Assembly (NCBI GenBank): GCA_030512335.1
Contig: JAULSU010000005.1
Location: 124,001 to 188,000 of the forward strand
From: Immersiella caudata
Taxonomy: Eukaryota > Ascomycota > Sordariomycetes > Sordariales > Lasiosphaeriaceae
DNA: 64,000 bases
Reading direction: 5' to 3'
Shown here: piece by piece, positions 46,026-55,427 of the stretch
Layout: every line of letters starts with the position of its first letter
Position numbering within the stretch: the first letter of the stretch is position 1
Program-made: the position numbers and the translations under genes
The notes under the pieces: model-generated
Seen by the model: only the letters and a program-made list of their open reading frames with translations
Told to the model about the DNA's origin: nothing
The model's database searches: none

Positions 46026-46661
46026 TGGGATAGCTTAGCCTTAAGAATTAACCCCCTGGATAACTGTAGCCCACTCTTAATTACCAGGCTGGGCCTGTTT
46101 AGCTTTACCACGGCTATCTAAGGTAATAATTACTATAGTAGGAGTGATAATACCCATTATAAAACCAGTCTTGTCGAAATTATACATATCTTTATCAAAG
46201 ATACCGTACTCAGCCTTTATATTATATATAAGGGTAAATTACTTGCTAATAATCTTTAGATCTTTACATTTAACCCTTTAATAGTTGTATTTACACGATA
46301 AACACGTTTAAAGCTCTGGCTAGCGTTTAATAAAGTTATAAGCCTAGCGTTTACTAACAGGGGGCGCGTCGCGTTCACGTAACAATTAATTAACCATATC
46401 TTCCACATAATAAAGCCAAGGGTGGAATACGCGTGTATATAGCTTAATTATATACTAAATAATCGTATTTTCTTCCAAATCCGTAAGTTTACGTGAGTTG
46501 GCTGGAATATTACGTCGTGTAGGCCGACCGGCGCGTCGGTTATAGAAAGTAGTGTAAAGAACTTTATAGACCTCTGATGCAGTGGATAAACGAAGTTTCG
46601 GATCTCTTTTAAGTGCCTAGAGAGCCAAATTTAATTTGGCTTCTTTTAAAAGCGTTGCTAT
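46026..46661 (-). pseudogene. 5' half of a second pogo-type transposase, heavily RIP-damaged (right copy)
   Basis: Read leftward, the start codon has become ATA (46661-46659). The first 60 codons differ from the left copy (LKRDPKLRLSTASEVYK, where the left has IQKNLKLSQRKAAEAYD). From IPANSRKLTDL on, the two are closely alike. It reaches the first catalytic Asp as YNFDKTGFIMG (normally DETG) and ends near VIQGVNS. Many C-to-T/G-to-A changes and several TAA/TAG codons mark RIP. AT content is clearly higher than in the left copy. Confidence 0.72.
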
Positions 46662-46733
46662 GTTTTTGGTGGAGGAAAAGGAGGAAAAGGTTACAAATGG
46701 GTGGGGTGGTGGAATATTATCCGTTCGCTTGTT

Positions 46734-46758
46734 TTATCCGTTCGCTTATCAAACACGT
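46734..46758. repeat. Right terminal inverted repeat of the chimeric element
   Basis: Inverse of 44737-44761 with one mismatch, followed directly by the TA duplication. Confidence 0.88.
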
Positions 46759-46830
46759 TAATGCAGTACAAAAGCACCATCTAAATAGCTTTGCAGGGGC
46801 ATCTCTTGTGAGTGGTTTTCTGGCCTGATA

Positions 46831-46871
46831 AGTCAGGGGGGGGGCTTTTGGAACACCCTGCCTTTGGAACA
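46831..46871. repeat. Left TIR of the Fot1-class transposon
   Basis: Begins agtcaggggggggg and ends in cctttggaaca. Inverse of 48641-48682 with a single C indel. Confidence 0.9.
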
Positions 46872-46929
46872 GCCCCCAAGTTGGACCGTGCGCAACACCA
46901 CAAACTTCAATTGCGAATAACTTCGTCAA

Positions 46930-48531
46930 TTAGATAGCTACGATAATATAGTCTTCAGGATCAGAATCGCTTAATTCATCTCTTTCAGAATCAGTAAGAT
47001 TCTCCCTGCCAGCCTCTCTTTGTGAGGCACGAACCTCCTCAATTCCAGCAAACTGCGTGTTGGGATCAACTTGAACCCTCCTTCTTTTTCGACCTCTTGT
47101 ACGTTCCAGACTTTTTTCTGCAGCCTCCAATTGATGTGCTGTACTAGCCAGTTGAAAAGCCACGTTATCAAAGGCTTTTGCGGCCTTGCGAATGAAAAGC
47201 CGGTCGTTGGCGGTCCGTTTCTGGCCGGCTAGAAAGACCTGCCCCTGAACACGAAAATCCTTTGGCTTTTTAGGGGTAAACCACACAGGCTGGGCCTCGG
47301 AATTTTTCCCCAGAATAGGACCATAGTCCCCTTGAAGGTCCGCAAAAACCGTGGAGGGCACCTGATCAACGATACCATTGGAATTCTTAATAACAAGGCC
47401 GTTACTTAAAGGCTTCCTGAGACTAACTGGCCAAAGGCCTGTAGCTTTCCAGCCAGCTTTGATGTTAGAATCGATCATTCCATAGATCCTGGCTTGCCGG
47501 TAGCATTCTAGAAAGGCCCTCTTTTCAGCAACAGTGCCTTCGTCGAAGCCAGAAACAACCTCGTTATGCCTGGCTCTGTAGTGGGCCTTCAGGGGGCCGA
47601 ATACGGATAAATCCAGGGGCTGTAAAACGTGGGAGGTGTGGGCTGGTAGAAATAACAACTGTATGTTATTCGAAAAGGCTAACCACATGAATTCTTCGGT
47701 GGTATGACTGCCGTGGCCGTCCAAAATAAGGAGGCGCTTATCAAAGGGGGTGGCTGGCCGAGTCTCTGGAAGAAAGATATTGCGGAGCCAGGCAACGGCA
47801 GTATCATCATCAGACCAGCCATTTTCAGTGGTCTTCCACTTCCAGCCCTTGAATGGCCGTAATTCACGTGGATACCACTGTTGTTGAAGGCTTCCACCCT
47901 TAAAAATAACAACTGGGTTCAAATACCGGCCGTCAGCGGAAATACACTCGATAATTGAGGTCCAGATTCGGTCTCCTTTCTTCTTTTTCTGGAATTTCTT
48001 TCTTTCCTTAGAGCCAACAACCAGGCCGTTATCTCCAATACCAGAAGCAATGCCGGTTTCATCCATATTATACCTGTGCTTAGCTGGAATAGCCTCTACA
48101 CCTGGAAGCTTCAAATACTCAAACCAGGGCCGAATAACGGCTTCACAGGCTCGATCAGCACGGTTTGCGTGGATCCTCCGAGGCTTGATAGTAGAAATGG
48201 ATGGATTTCTGGCCAAAAACCGAGTAGTCCAGCGCTTTCCAAGGGTCTCGTCGTCTCCAAGAATTCTTTCAGCCAGTTTCCGAATTTGGGAATGGGTTGG
48301 AGGGTGGCCAAGCGACCCTTGGAATAGAATCCATTCGGCCAGGCTTTCTTCGATAGCTGGAGAGAGCTTTTGGTTGATAATTTGGGCCTTAGAGGCTGGC
48401 TCGGAGCCGTGAATCCGATTAAACAGAGTGGTAGGGGGTATGCCATAGTTTTCAGCAGAGCTGCGGAGTAGGCCAGTTTTTGCGTACTCCACAAGCGCAT
48501 TCTGTAAATCAATCTCCGTATATCGCTTCAT
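46930..48531 (-). CDS. Fot1/pogo-class transposase (DDE_1)
   Basis: Single intact exon, 533 residues. The N-terminal Psq-type helix-turn-helix (YTEIDLQNALVEYAKTGLLR, then YGIPPTTLFNRI) and CENP-B-type HTH bind the TIRs. The DDE_1 catalytic triad is D in YNMDETGI, D in LLILDGHGSH, and D in LQPLDLSVFGPLK. The last two are spaced by 35 residues (DD35D). The C-terminus is basic then acidic (RGRKRRRVQVD, DSERDELSDSDPEDY). It cuts and pastes the surrounding element at TA sites in the nucleus. No stops and no RIP bias, unlike the element next door. Confidence 0.93.
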   Translation of the reverse strand: MKRYTEIDLQNALVEYAKTGLLRSSAENYGIPPTTLFNRIHGSEPASKAQIINQKLSPAIEESLAEWILFQGSLGHPPTHSQIRKLAERILGDDETLGKRWTTRFLARNPSISTIKPRRIHANRADRACEAVIRPWFEYLKLPGVEAIPAKHRYNMDETGIASGIGDNGLVVGSKERKKFQKKKKGDRIWTSIIECISADGRYLNPVVIFKGGSLQQQWYPRELRPFKGWKWKTTENGWSDDDTAVAWLRNIFLPETRPATPFDKRLLILDGHGSHTTEEFMWLAFSNNIQLLFLPAHTSHVLQPLDLSVFGPLKAHYRARHNEVVSGFDEGTVAEKRAFLECYRQARIYGMIDSNIKAGWKATGLWPVSLRKPLSNGLVIKNSNGIVDQVPSTVFADLQGDYGPILGKNSEAQPVWFTPKKPKDFRVQGQVFLAGQKRTANDRLFIRKAAKAFDNVAFQLASTAHQLEAAEKSLERTRGRKRRRVQVDPNTQFAGIEEVRASQREAGRENLTDSERDELSDSDPEDYIIVAI

Positions 48532-48640
48532 TGTTCAATTCTGAATCGAATGGAAAAGATAGGAAAAGAATTGGAGCAGAATTGGTAGAGTTGTTGACGA
48601 TTGAAATAGGTGGTGGTGGTGAGTCAGTGATTACAAATCT

Positions 48641-48682
48641 TGTTCCAAAGGCAGGGGTGTTCCAAAAGCCCCCCCCCTGACT
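48641..48682. repeat. Right TIR of the Fot1-class transposon
   Basis: Inverse of the left TIR; ends ccccccccctgact, followed by the TA duplication. Confidence 0.9.
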
Positions 48683-48790
48683 TACCTAGACAACCGTTCT
48701 GTCATGGACTCGCATTTCGGCTAACCAGGACAATCGCGAAGGTCTGACATACAACAAATAAGGCGACAAGTCGATAATCTGGCACTGAAT

Positions 48791-49894
48791 TCAGGGGTAT
48801 GGATATTCGTACGCCCATCAAGATCCTCCTCAAAGCATTTGACGCAAGATACGAGAGGATATTCGCTTGCATCGCCCTAGCAGTGCTTTCGTAGGTACCC
48901 CGTGCGGACCAGTTTAGCTAGGTTAGCTGGCCAGTGGCGTTAGCATCATTTCCCGGGCCAACCCCCAAATGCGAGGTCAAAGTAGCGGAATCATGTCGAC
49001 GCTGCCTAACTTTTCTATTACCGCCTCTGAAGCGAGCACTAATACCCTTCGGATGAATATACCAAATTGGAGTCACCGGAGCACCGAGGTCATAATGGTG
49101 CGCCGTGTTACTCCGCACACCATCTCCGGTTCCAGTTTGCAGGTCAAGTGGCACCGCGTAAACCCCTCTCATGTTCCCGGACCCATCACAGCTTACCTCT
49201 CTCAAGTTCTCCGCCGTTTTCATCCCAGAGGTCAAGTTCCCTGAGGAGTTACATCCTCTGTAACGTGTTAGTAAGTTAACTGGTCTCTCCGTTCAAGAAT
49301 AACCCTTGAAGGCAGCGCCATTCTCCGCTCAACGTCAAAGCACCCCTGTGCTCGTCTCGTGATTGACACTTCCTGTCTCTCACACATTGACGGCTAGAAT
49401 TTCGACCCCGTTATCATCCAGCAACGAAGGTAGTGGCTGCTGTGATTGGATGACCAGAATGGTCCCGAAAGACGGGTACTAGGTACCTACTAGTAACCAA
49501 CGAATAGAAACAAACGGCGCACCGTGACCGAAACGCCAAAACCCACGTTCAAGTTGGGCCGTTGAACAAGGTTTGTAAACGGAACTCTGACAGGTGACTC
49601 AGAGGTGATGGTAAACTTTGGACGAAAGTATAAGATCAAAGTTCCAGCGCAGCGTGTCTAGAATTTCAGTATATATGTCTCCGCTTTCCACCCACAACCC
49701 TCCTCCAACCCCCATCCTCCGTCCTTCTACACTCATCCTCTGCTCCGTTCTACATCCCCCAAACTCGTGCCAAGATTCACCATTCATCATCCACCCTCTA
49801 AACCGAGATATCCACCGTTCCCAGGCATTCAATCCCCCTCGTCAAGCCCCCTATCTCGCCTACACCCGCCTTCACCAAGGCCTCCAACTCAAGG
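48791..49894. other. Intergenic
   Basis: About 1.1 kb. A short protein-like frame near 48792-48895 (KILLKAFDARYERIFACIAL) might be a last relic of the interrupted NLR-type gene. The remainder is promoter of the next gene. Confidence 0.35.
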
Positions 49895-50671
49895 ATGAAT
49901 GCCAACGACGCATACACTTCACCGGATTCGGAAGAGGATCGCCGCAGATACGCACGCCTTCGGCGATCGGAGGCCACTTCAAGCGATATGAGCGATGCCG
50001 GTATTTTCAATGTCTTCAGCGTCCCGTTTCGAGTAGCTGCACCTCCTCCCCACCCGGTAAGGCATCCACGTTCACCCCTCAATGAGAATTGAACGCTGAC
50101 TTGCTACTAGCTTCCGGTGGCCAACCTGGACGAAAGCCCCGAATGCGATACCATCAAGCAAGCCCTTGGGACGGCCGCAGCGGCTGAAACCCGGGGTATT
50201 TTGGTCAAGGAGGGCGTCCAAGTCATCTCCGTCAAGCTCACTTCGAGGGCGCCAATGAGAGATGGCCCCCTGATTCACGGTCAGCCAACTGTCTTCATCG
50301 TGGCAAGTTGGAATGGCCCAGGCTGCTCATCCACCTGGACCCGTGCTGTTACCAAGGCCAAATGTTTCCTTGACAGCAAGCTACTCAATGCTGGACACCG
50401 CGGGCTCAGTCTTGCCGTCGAAATCGTCGCTGAAGAACTGGTCAAGCCGAAGTATCTGGCCCCTGTCCAACAGGAGCTCTTGAAGATGGGCATGGACACA
50501 CAATGGCCTGTGATCAAGAACCAGGTCAAGCGAATTCTAGCTGAGTGCAAGATGGAGGACCTGTGGACGTCCTCCGATACGCCTTCTTCAGTTCCTCCCA
50601 TCCGCGCCAAGAACCGACATCCTCGGCGACGTAGTGGCCTGTTCCGTCCACGCACACAAAATCTTCGGTGA
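49895..50671 (+). CDS. Unknown fungal protein, 3' end probably replaced
   Basis: Exons 49895..50056 and 50111..50671, about 240 residues with a 54-nt intron. The acidic start is MNANDAYTSPDSEEDRRRYA. The core contains GVQVISVKLTSRAPMRDGPL and PTVFIVASWNGPGCSS, then LAVEIVAEELVKPKYLAPVQ and a helical region. No family was recognised. From about 50560 to the stop, the frame runs antisense through a recognisable minus-strand gene (pRiA4b-like domain), so the last 30-35 residues are not original. The body may still be expressed. Cellular role unknown. Confidence 0.55.
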
Positions 50672-51393
50672 GATCGGCGCGGCCCGTGACGGCCATGAAG
50701 TGCTCCCAGTTGTCGCCAAAGTCATACGTGCGAACCATCTCGTGTCCTGCAGTTGGTAAGTCCCCCATCCATCCACCCATCTTCATCGAGTAACTCACCT
50801 TGATACTTCACATCACCAAACAACTGCCACAACTTCCACTTATCACTATTCTTCTCCGCCGCCCTCGGATGCTTCCTCCCACCCTCGTGCATCTGATTGA
50901 CGGCACTGAATCCCCCGCCTTGCACCGGATCCACCACCCTCAACTAATACTCCCTCGGATCCGTCTCGGCGGGCCTCCCCCCATTCTGATCCATGCGCAT
51001 CCTCTGCTGAATGATCGCGAGCAAGTCCCCGCCCGCTGCATTTCGATCAAACTCAGGATCCACCACGGCAAAGTCAAACGAGTGCTTCGTTGCCCATCCA
51101 AAGGGCTACCTGCAGCGCCATGTGCAGCGCGTAAAATGGCGCATCGGCGGGGCAGGAGAGGGTGCGCGAGACGGGAGGAGACTTGATGTGCTCGGGGTGG
51201 AGGTCGAACTTGACGATGTAGTTGCGGCGGTTGCAGGTGGTCTTGTGGGAGGGCCAGGAGGCTACCTGGCAGTCGCGGGAACAGTATTGAACGGTTTGGC
51301 AGCGGGAGCAGCGCTAGGGGTTGGGAGGGAGGGAGGGAGGGAGGATGAGGGGGGAGAGCAGGAGGGGTTGCCGCACTTGGCTGGGATGGCCAT
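50526..51393 (-). pseudogene. MYND zinc-finger / pRiA4b ORF-3-like gene, broken and truncated
   Basis: ATG 51393 starts MAIPAKCGNPSC, the first MYND cysteines. After a (CCCT)n-rich stretch the frame slips by one base. The rest of the finger then reads CSRCQTVQYCSRDCQ..WPSHKTTC. A second slip near 51110 precedes WATKHSFDFAVVDPEFD, and a TAG interrupts at about 50944-50946. An intron (about 50753-50803) leads to the pRiA4b-like block RTYDFGDNWEHFMAVTGRA. The frame ends soon after, where the plus-strand gene begins. Such proteins occur in fungi with MYND protein-binding fingers; their role is unknown. At least three lesions plus a lost 3' end make this a pseudogene. Confidence 0.7.
51323..51343. 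repeat. (GGGA)n tetranucleotide repeat
   Basis: About five gggA units lie inside the MYND coding region, beside the place where the frame slips. Confidence 0.85.
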
Positions 51394-51843
51394 TTTGGTT
51401 GAGAGTTGATCCTGGTTGTAAATGGGAAAATTGGGCGGGAAAAGATTGAGGGCGAGATGAAGTTTAATAAAAGAGAAGAGTTGATCAAGCTGGGAAGCGG
51501 TCTGACGTGGAGATTCACGCGTTGCGACGTTCAGAGGTGGAGGACCATCTCCACTTATACTGCTAGTCAGGGGTTGGAGTTGTGCTGTGCGCGAATGTTT
51601 GGGCAGTAACAAGGTGACATTGAACTCAAAGCTATGAGTGTCCAAGTTTGTGTTGATGACTGGCTGTGATGGCTGCTATCAGATGACGGTGGCCAATTAG
51701 GGAGTCAACGAAAAGAATAGGGGTCTGAATCGCTCTAAATTGTGTTCTAACATGGTATAAAAAAACGTTGGTGCTAAGATCTTCACACGGGGGAACGACC
51801 GGCTTGAAGCCAACGTTATCGGGATACTCTAGCGGTGTGCGTC

Positions 51844-53417
51844 TCATTTCGCCGGTGTCACAGCAACTTGGACGCCATTCCTCGAGCACAAGACAAGCGA
51901 ATACTGCTCCATCCACGGCTTATCGTCGTGAGCCGACAGCGTATCAAAGCTCTGCAGCATGCGCACTGTGACATACGATGCCTCGGTAAGAGCAAAGTTT
52001 TCTGCCTCAGTTAGCACCCCTCCATTAAACACGAGTTGAAAGAAGACTTACGACCAAGACAGACTCTCGGGCCTCCGTTGAACGGCAGAAACCCCCACCC
52101 AGGACGAAGACCGTCCCACCGATCAGGATTGTACTCGTCTGCATCTTCACCGTAAATGTCCTTCCGCCGATGCATCGCTAAGACATTGTAAAAAATTGGT
52201 GTCCCCGCCTTGACAAAGATGGGACTCTTTCCATCCTCCCCGCCACCCACCGGCAAGATCGTGTCGTGGATAGCCTCACGGGTATTTCCCGGCACAACGG
52301 GATACATCCTCAGCGCCTCATTAAGACACCACTTCAGATATGTCATATCCCCCATCTCAGCCTCCGTCGGCAGCTCCCCTTTGATCTGACTCAAAACCTC
52401 TCTCCTGAGCTTGGCATACAATTCAGGCTTCCTCGCCAACTCATAAAACATATTGCTCAACAGCGCCGCCGTGGTATCCCGGCTGGCCAGCAACACATTG
52501 AGCACCTGATCCCTCAGCAACGTTCTGTTCGTCGTCTGCGCCGCAAGCTCCTCGAGGAAGTTATACTCGACCTCATCCTCGCTCTGTCCTAGCGCCTTCC
52601 TTTTCTCCTTCCGGCGCAGCGCCTCGTCCACAAACCTGTCGACGTACGCTCTCGCCCGCTTGGTAGCGGCATCGATACCCTTTGGCGTCCTGCTCAGGAA
52701 CTGTAGCTTCCCAAAGGCGACTTGACGCACCGCTTCGTAGCAGCAATTCATGTAGTCGTTGACAAACTGCCGCTCGCGGTCACTCTTCCGGTTAGGGTCC
52801 AGAGTGTGGGTTGACCCGCCCATGAGGAACTCGGTGGCCGTGTCCATGGTGAACCTGAAGAAGATTTCTTGGACGTCAAAGACGCTTCCATCTGTGGGGA
52901 CGAGCTTGAAGAGCATTTGGAAGTGGCGCTCCATCATTGTCAGGAGAGGGGTCATATTCTGCTTGGTGAAGCTAGGACGGAGAATGGCGCGCGAGTGAGA
53001 CCAGGCGGCGCCGTTGGTGGTGAAGATGCCGAGGCCGAAAAGAGGGGTCATGGCGTTGATACGGAGGGTGGCGAGGTTGTAGTGCTCGAAGCCGGTGGCG
53101 AGCATGTACTTTAGGTTTTCGGGGTCGGCCGTGTGGAGGGTTTCGTGGGTGAGACGGCGGGTGACGAAGGTGTTGCCGAAGCGGGTGAAGCGCGAGGCGA
53201 GGTAGCGCATGTAGAAGCCGGTGCGGGCTTTGCGTACACATTCGAGCACGTAGTCGAGGCCGAGGAAGGGTTCGGATGTCCAGGCGACATTGCGGGCGGG
53301 TTTGCAGCCGTGGGTTTTGATAAAGGTGCGGGTTTGGAGGAAGTAGATGAGTCGCCGGAGAAGGGTGGTGGCGATGAGGAGGGAGAGGGCGTAAAGGGTG
53401 ATGTAGGAGACTTCCAT
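51844..53417 (-). CDS. Cytochrome P450, CYP52-like
   Basis: Exons 53417..52052 and 52001..51844 read leftward, 507 residues with a 50-nt intron just after the haem cysteine. N-terminal anchor MEVSYITLYALSLLIATTLL. I-helix LLASRDTTAALL. ExxR as NEALRMYPVVPGN. Haem loop FLPFNGGPRVCLGQNFALTE once spliced, the exact CYP52 style. CYP52 enzymes hydroxylate the ends of alkanes and fatty acids on the ER. Related CYP539 and CYP584 types serve secondary metabolism. A second ATG 27 bases upstream is possible. It sits 2 kb from the NRPS-like gene, divergently oriented, and could be part of the same locus. Confidence 0.92.
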
Positions 53418-55427
53418 TGTCAAGGTCTTGCAGTGAGGCCACACTCAACAAAGTCGATGATGAAAGTGAAGGTCTCTGGGCAATAAAAGATGCCTGAGAA
53501 AGAAGGGACTTGGTCAGTCGGGAGACAAACAAACCGCTGGGGGCGGCAGAGTAATAGCGATGGGAGCAATGGGATTTCCAAACTTGTCCCCACCATCCCA
53601 AACTCGACTCCTGAGCCGTCCCTGGCAGACCTGTGTTTTTTTTTTCGAAGAGGATGCACTGCATCTGTCACGTCCGTCTCACCGCAGAGGGTCGCATTGG
53701 GAATGACGCTTTGATCCATTCAGCGTCAGTCGGGAGCTAGCATGGCCCGAAGGATGCAATGAAGCTTCCTTTGCCCTCTTGCCTAGATATTACCCATTTG
53801 GGCGGGTCTGGTGCCCCGTTTGCAATGTAACTGGCCTGGCGCTACCAAGTATAGCGGCCTACACTGCCGGTGGGATTTGGGGTTCCATTTTCGGCGCTAC
53901 TTCCCCAAACCTGACATAATTGTTACCAATACACGGCAAGAAACAAGCCAGTAGGATAGGATTCCGCCCCCAGCATGCTGCTGATGAGGATTCTATTACC
54001 GGCTCAAGTTCCGTGTTGCGTACCGCGTACCGCGTACCCGTGAAGACGCCGTGTGCTGACCCGTGTTTCCGAGATAAGAGAGCAGCTGCAAGCTGTGGTT
54101 GGACGCCTCAAAAGCACATGTTCTGACGCATGTTTTAGCGTCGTTCTTCTCGGTCAGAGTTCTGACCGATGGGCAACCTTTTTCTTTTGTTGGCAAGGGT
54201 TACATGCAGGTCATTGCGCTCTTGCAGATTTCTTGCAGAATTTGGATCATTTCAGCATCAGCTTTACCAGGTCCGAGATCTCCGAAAGGTTACGTATAGG
54301 GGCCATTCATAACTCGAGTTATTCCCGAGGAAACGTTTCGAGAATGGCGCTGCCACGCCGCGTTTTCCGCATTCGTTTGCTTAGAGTCAGTGAGGTCCTG
54401 CGGCCCCCAAGATGGGTTTAGTTTGACAGCCTGCAGCGTCACACAGACTATTGCTTGGCGGCACAGCTCGCCCGTTCCTTTTGTAGGGCTGTGCCGCGCG
54501 AGCACATACATGTCCCGTCCCTCGCAGACCCGAATCCACTAATCGCTACCAAAGCAGCGCTGTTGGCCTACTTGCCGGTCTGCATCCGCATAGCCAACAT
54601 TCAGCTTGCTTCACGCCATCGAACCCCAAATCGGAGGTATTTACTCCGGAAATGTCAGTGCGAACCCTGGCTGCAAAGAACCATGCAGACTGGCATGACT
54701 GGATGCCCTTTGCGTGGTTGGCCACAAGGTTAAACCCTGCACAGCGGGCCGTGAGCGTGCCGTGGAGAGCCCCAGCTGTTTACGGCATCTCGGTGGCAAT
54801 GCTCTTGGCAAAAACATGGGATTCTGCGCCGTAAGAGCGCGTATTTGGGGCCGATCGCGTACCACAAACAAGAGTGCCGTACCAACGCTACAAGCGAGCC
54901 TGTCAAGTCGGGCGATTTGGGGGCCGAGCCGGGGGCGGCTGGAAGCGGCTGGTGTGCCTTGCCTTAGGGTCGTTGCAACGTCGGGCCGCTAGAAGGAAGT
55001 AGAGGAATGGCGCTAGGACCCCGAAAACAACCACCTAGTGGGAACCTCGCATATCCCGGAACTAGTGCGAAAGTTTGGCAGACGCAGTACATAGGATTGT
55101 GTTGGTTGGTTCTCACGCCGCTCGTCCTCGGTACGCTGAAAATACCACCCCCTCGAGGTAAGTTAGAACTTGCCTCGGCAAGAAAGTCGGTACTGATAGA
55201 GCTCCGACTCCACGGCCCCCTTGTTTGCCTCCTGTTTGCCATCAGACTTTCAGGTTTGTTTGGCGTTGCAGAATAGTCACCCCGATTTCTTCGCATACCA
55301 CCACTAAACGGCAGTCACAAAAAGCGATTCTTTCCTCTTGTCCTTCTCCTTCCAACTTGGGCTTTTTATTTCATCCCTCAACTAGGTGACTACCTAGGTA
55401 CACCAAATCATTGCAGCCGGGAAATCC
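53418..55427. other. Long intergenic, divergent promoter region
   Basis: About 2 kb between two divergent biosynthetic-type genes. No supportable gene. It contains repeated gcgtaccgcgtacc words near 54018-54032. Confidence 0.45.

Larger units (their letters stand above)
44737..46758 (+). mobile_element. Chimeric pogo-type DNA element with inverted transposase halves
   Basis: The element is 2022 bp, bounded by 25-bp terminal inverted repeats (44737-44761 and 46734-46758) that differ at one base, and flanked by a TA duplication (44735-44736, 46759-46760). Subterminal copies of ataagcga[a/g]cgg lie at 44746, 44770 and 44787, and inverted copies near 46721 and 46738. Inside, a rightward 5' half of a transposase (44859-45345) and a leftward, different 5' half (46661-46026) face each other across a 0.7-kb insert. 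There is no complete transposase, so it can move only if another element supplies the enzyme. Confidence 0.8.
46831..48682 (-). mobile_element. Complete Fot1/pogo-class DNA transposon
   Basis: The element is 1852 bp with TIRs of 41-42 bp (46831-46871 and 48641-48682) that differ by one inserted C. Each TIR contains nine G/C in a row and a repeated ttggaaca word. The target TA is duplicated at 46829-46830 and 48683-48684. It carries one intact transposase gene and no visible RIP, so it is probably a young and possibly active copy. Class II, Tc1/mariner superfamily, pogo branch. Confidence 0.9.
44336..48790 (+). pseudogene. NLR-type N-domain gene split by two DNA transposons
   Basis: ATG 44336 opens MAEAIALAANVMAVIQLAER, the helical N-domain of fungal NACHT/NLR proteins, continuing to PMKASSATRFLEEI at 44736. 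The frame resumes after the first transposon as MQYKSTI (46761 on) and then IALQGHLL, matching the family helix that follows. A TAA between them (46779-46781) is an added lesion. A second transposon starts at 46831. The sequence beyond 48683 gives a few more residues of the same type (SRRSDIQQIRRQVDNL) before becoming unreadable. The end is approximate. No NTPase domain was found beyond. Confidence 0.65.

Noticed and set aside
51323..51343. Frame switching of the MYND gene by repeat-unit slippage in (GGGA)n
   Set aside because: Adding one unit restores the frame number but leaves a TAG directly before the cysteines. A one-base deletion next to the repeat explains the sequence better.
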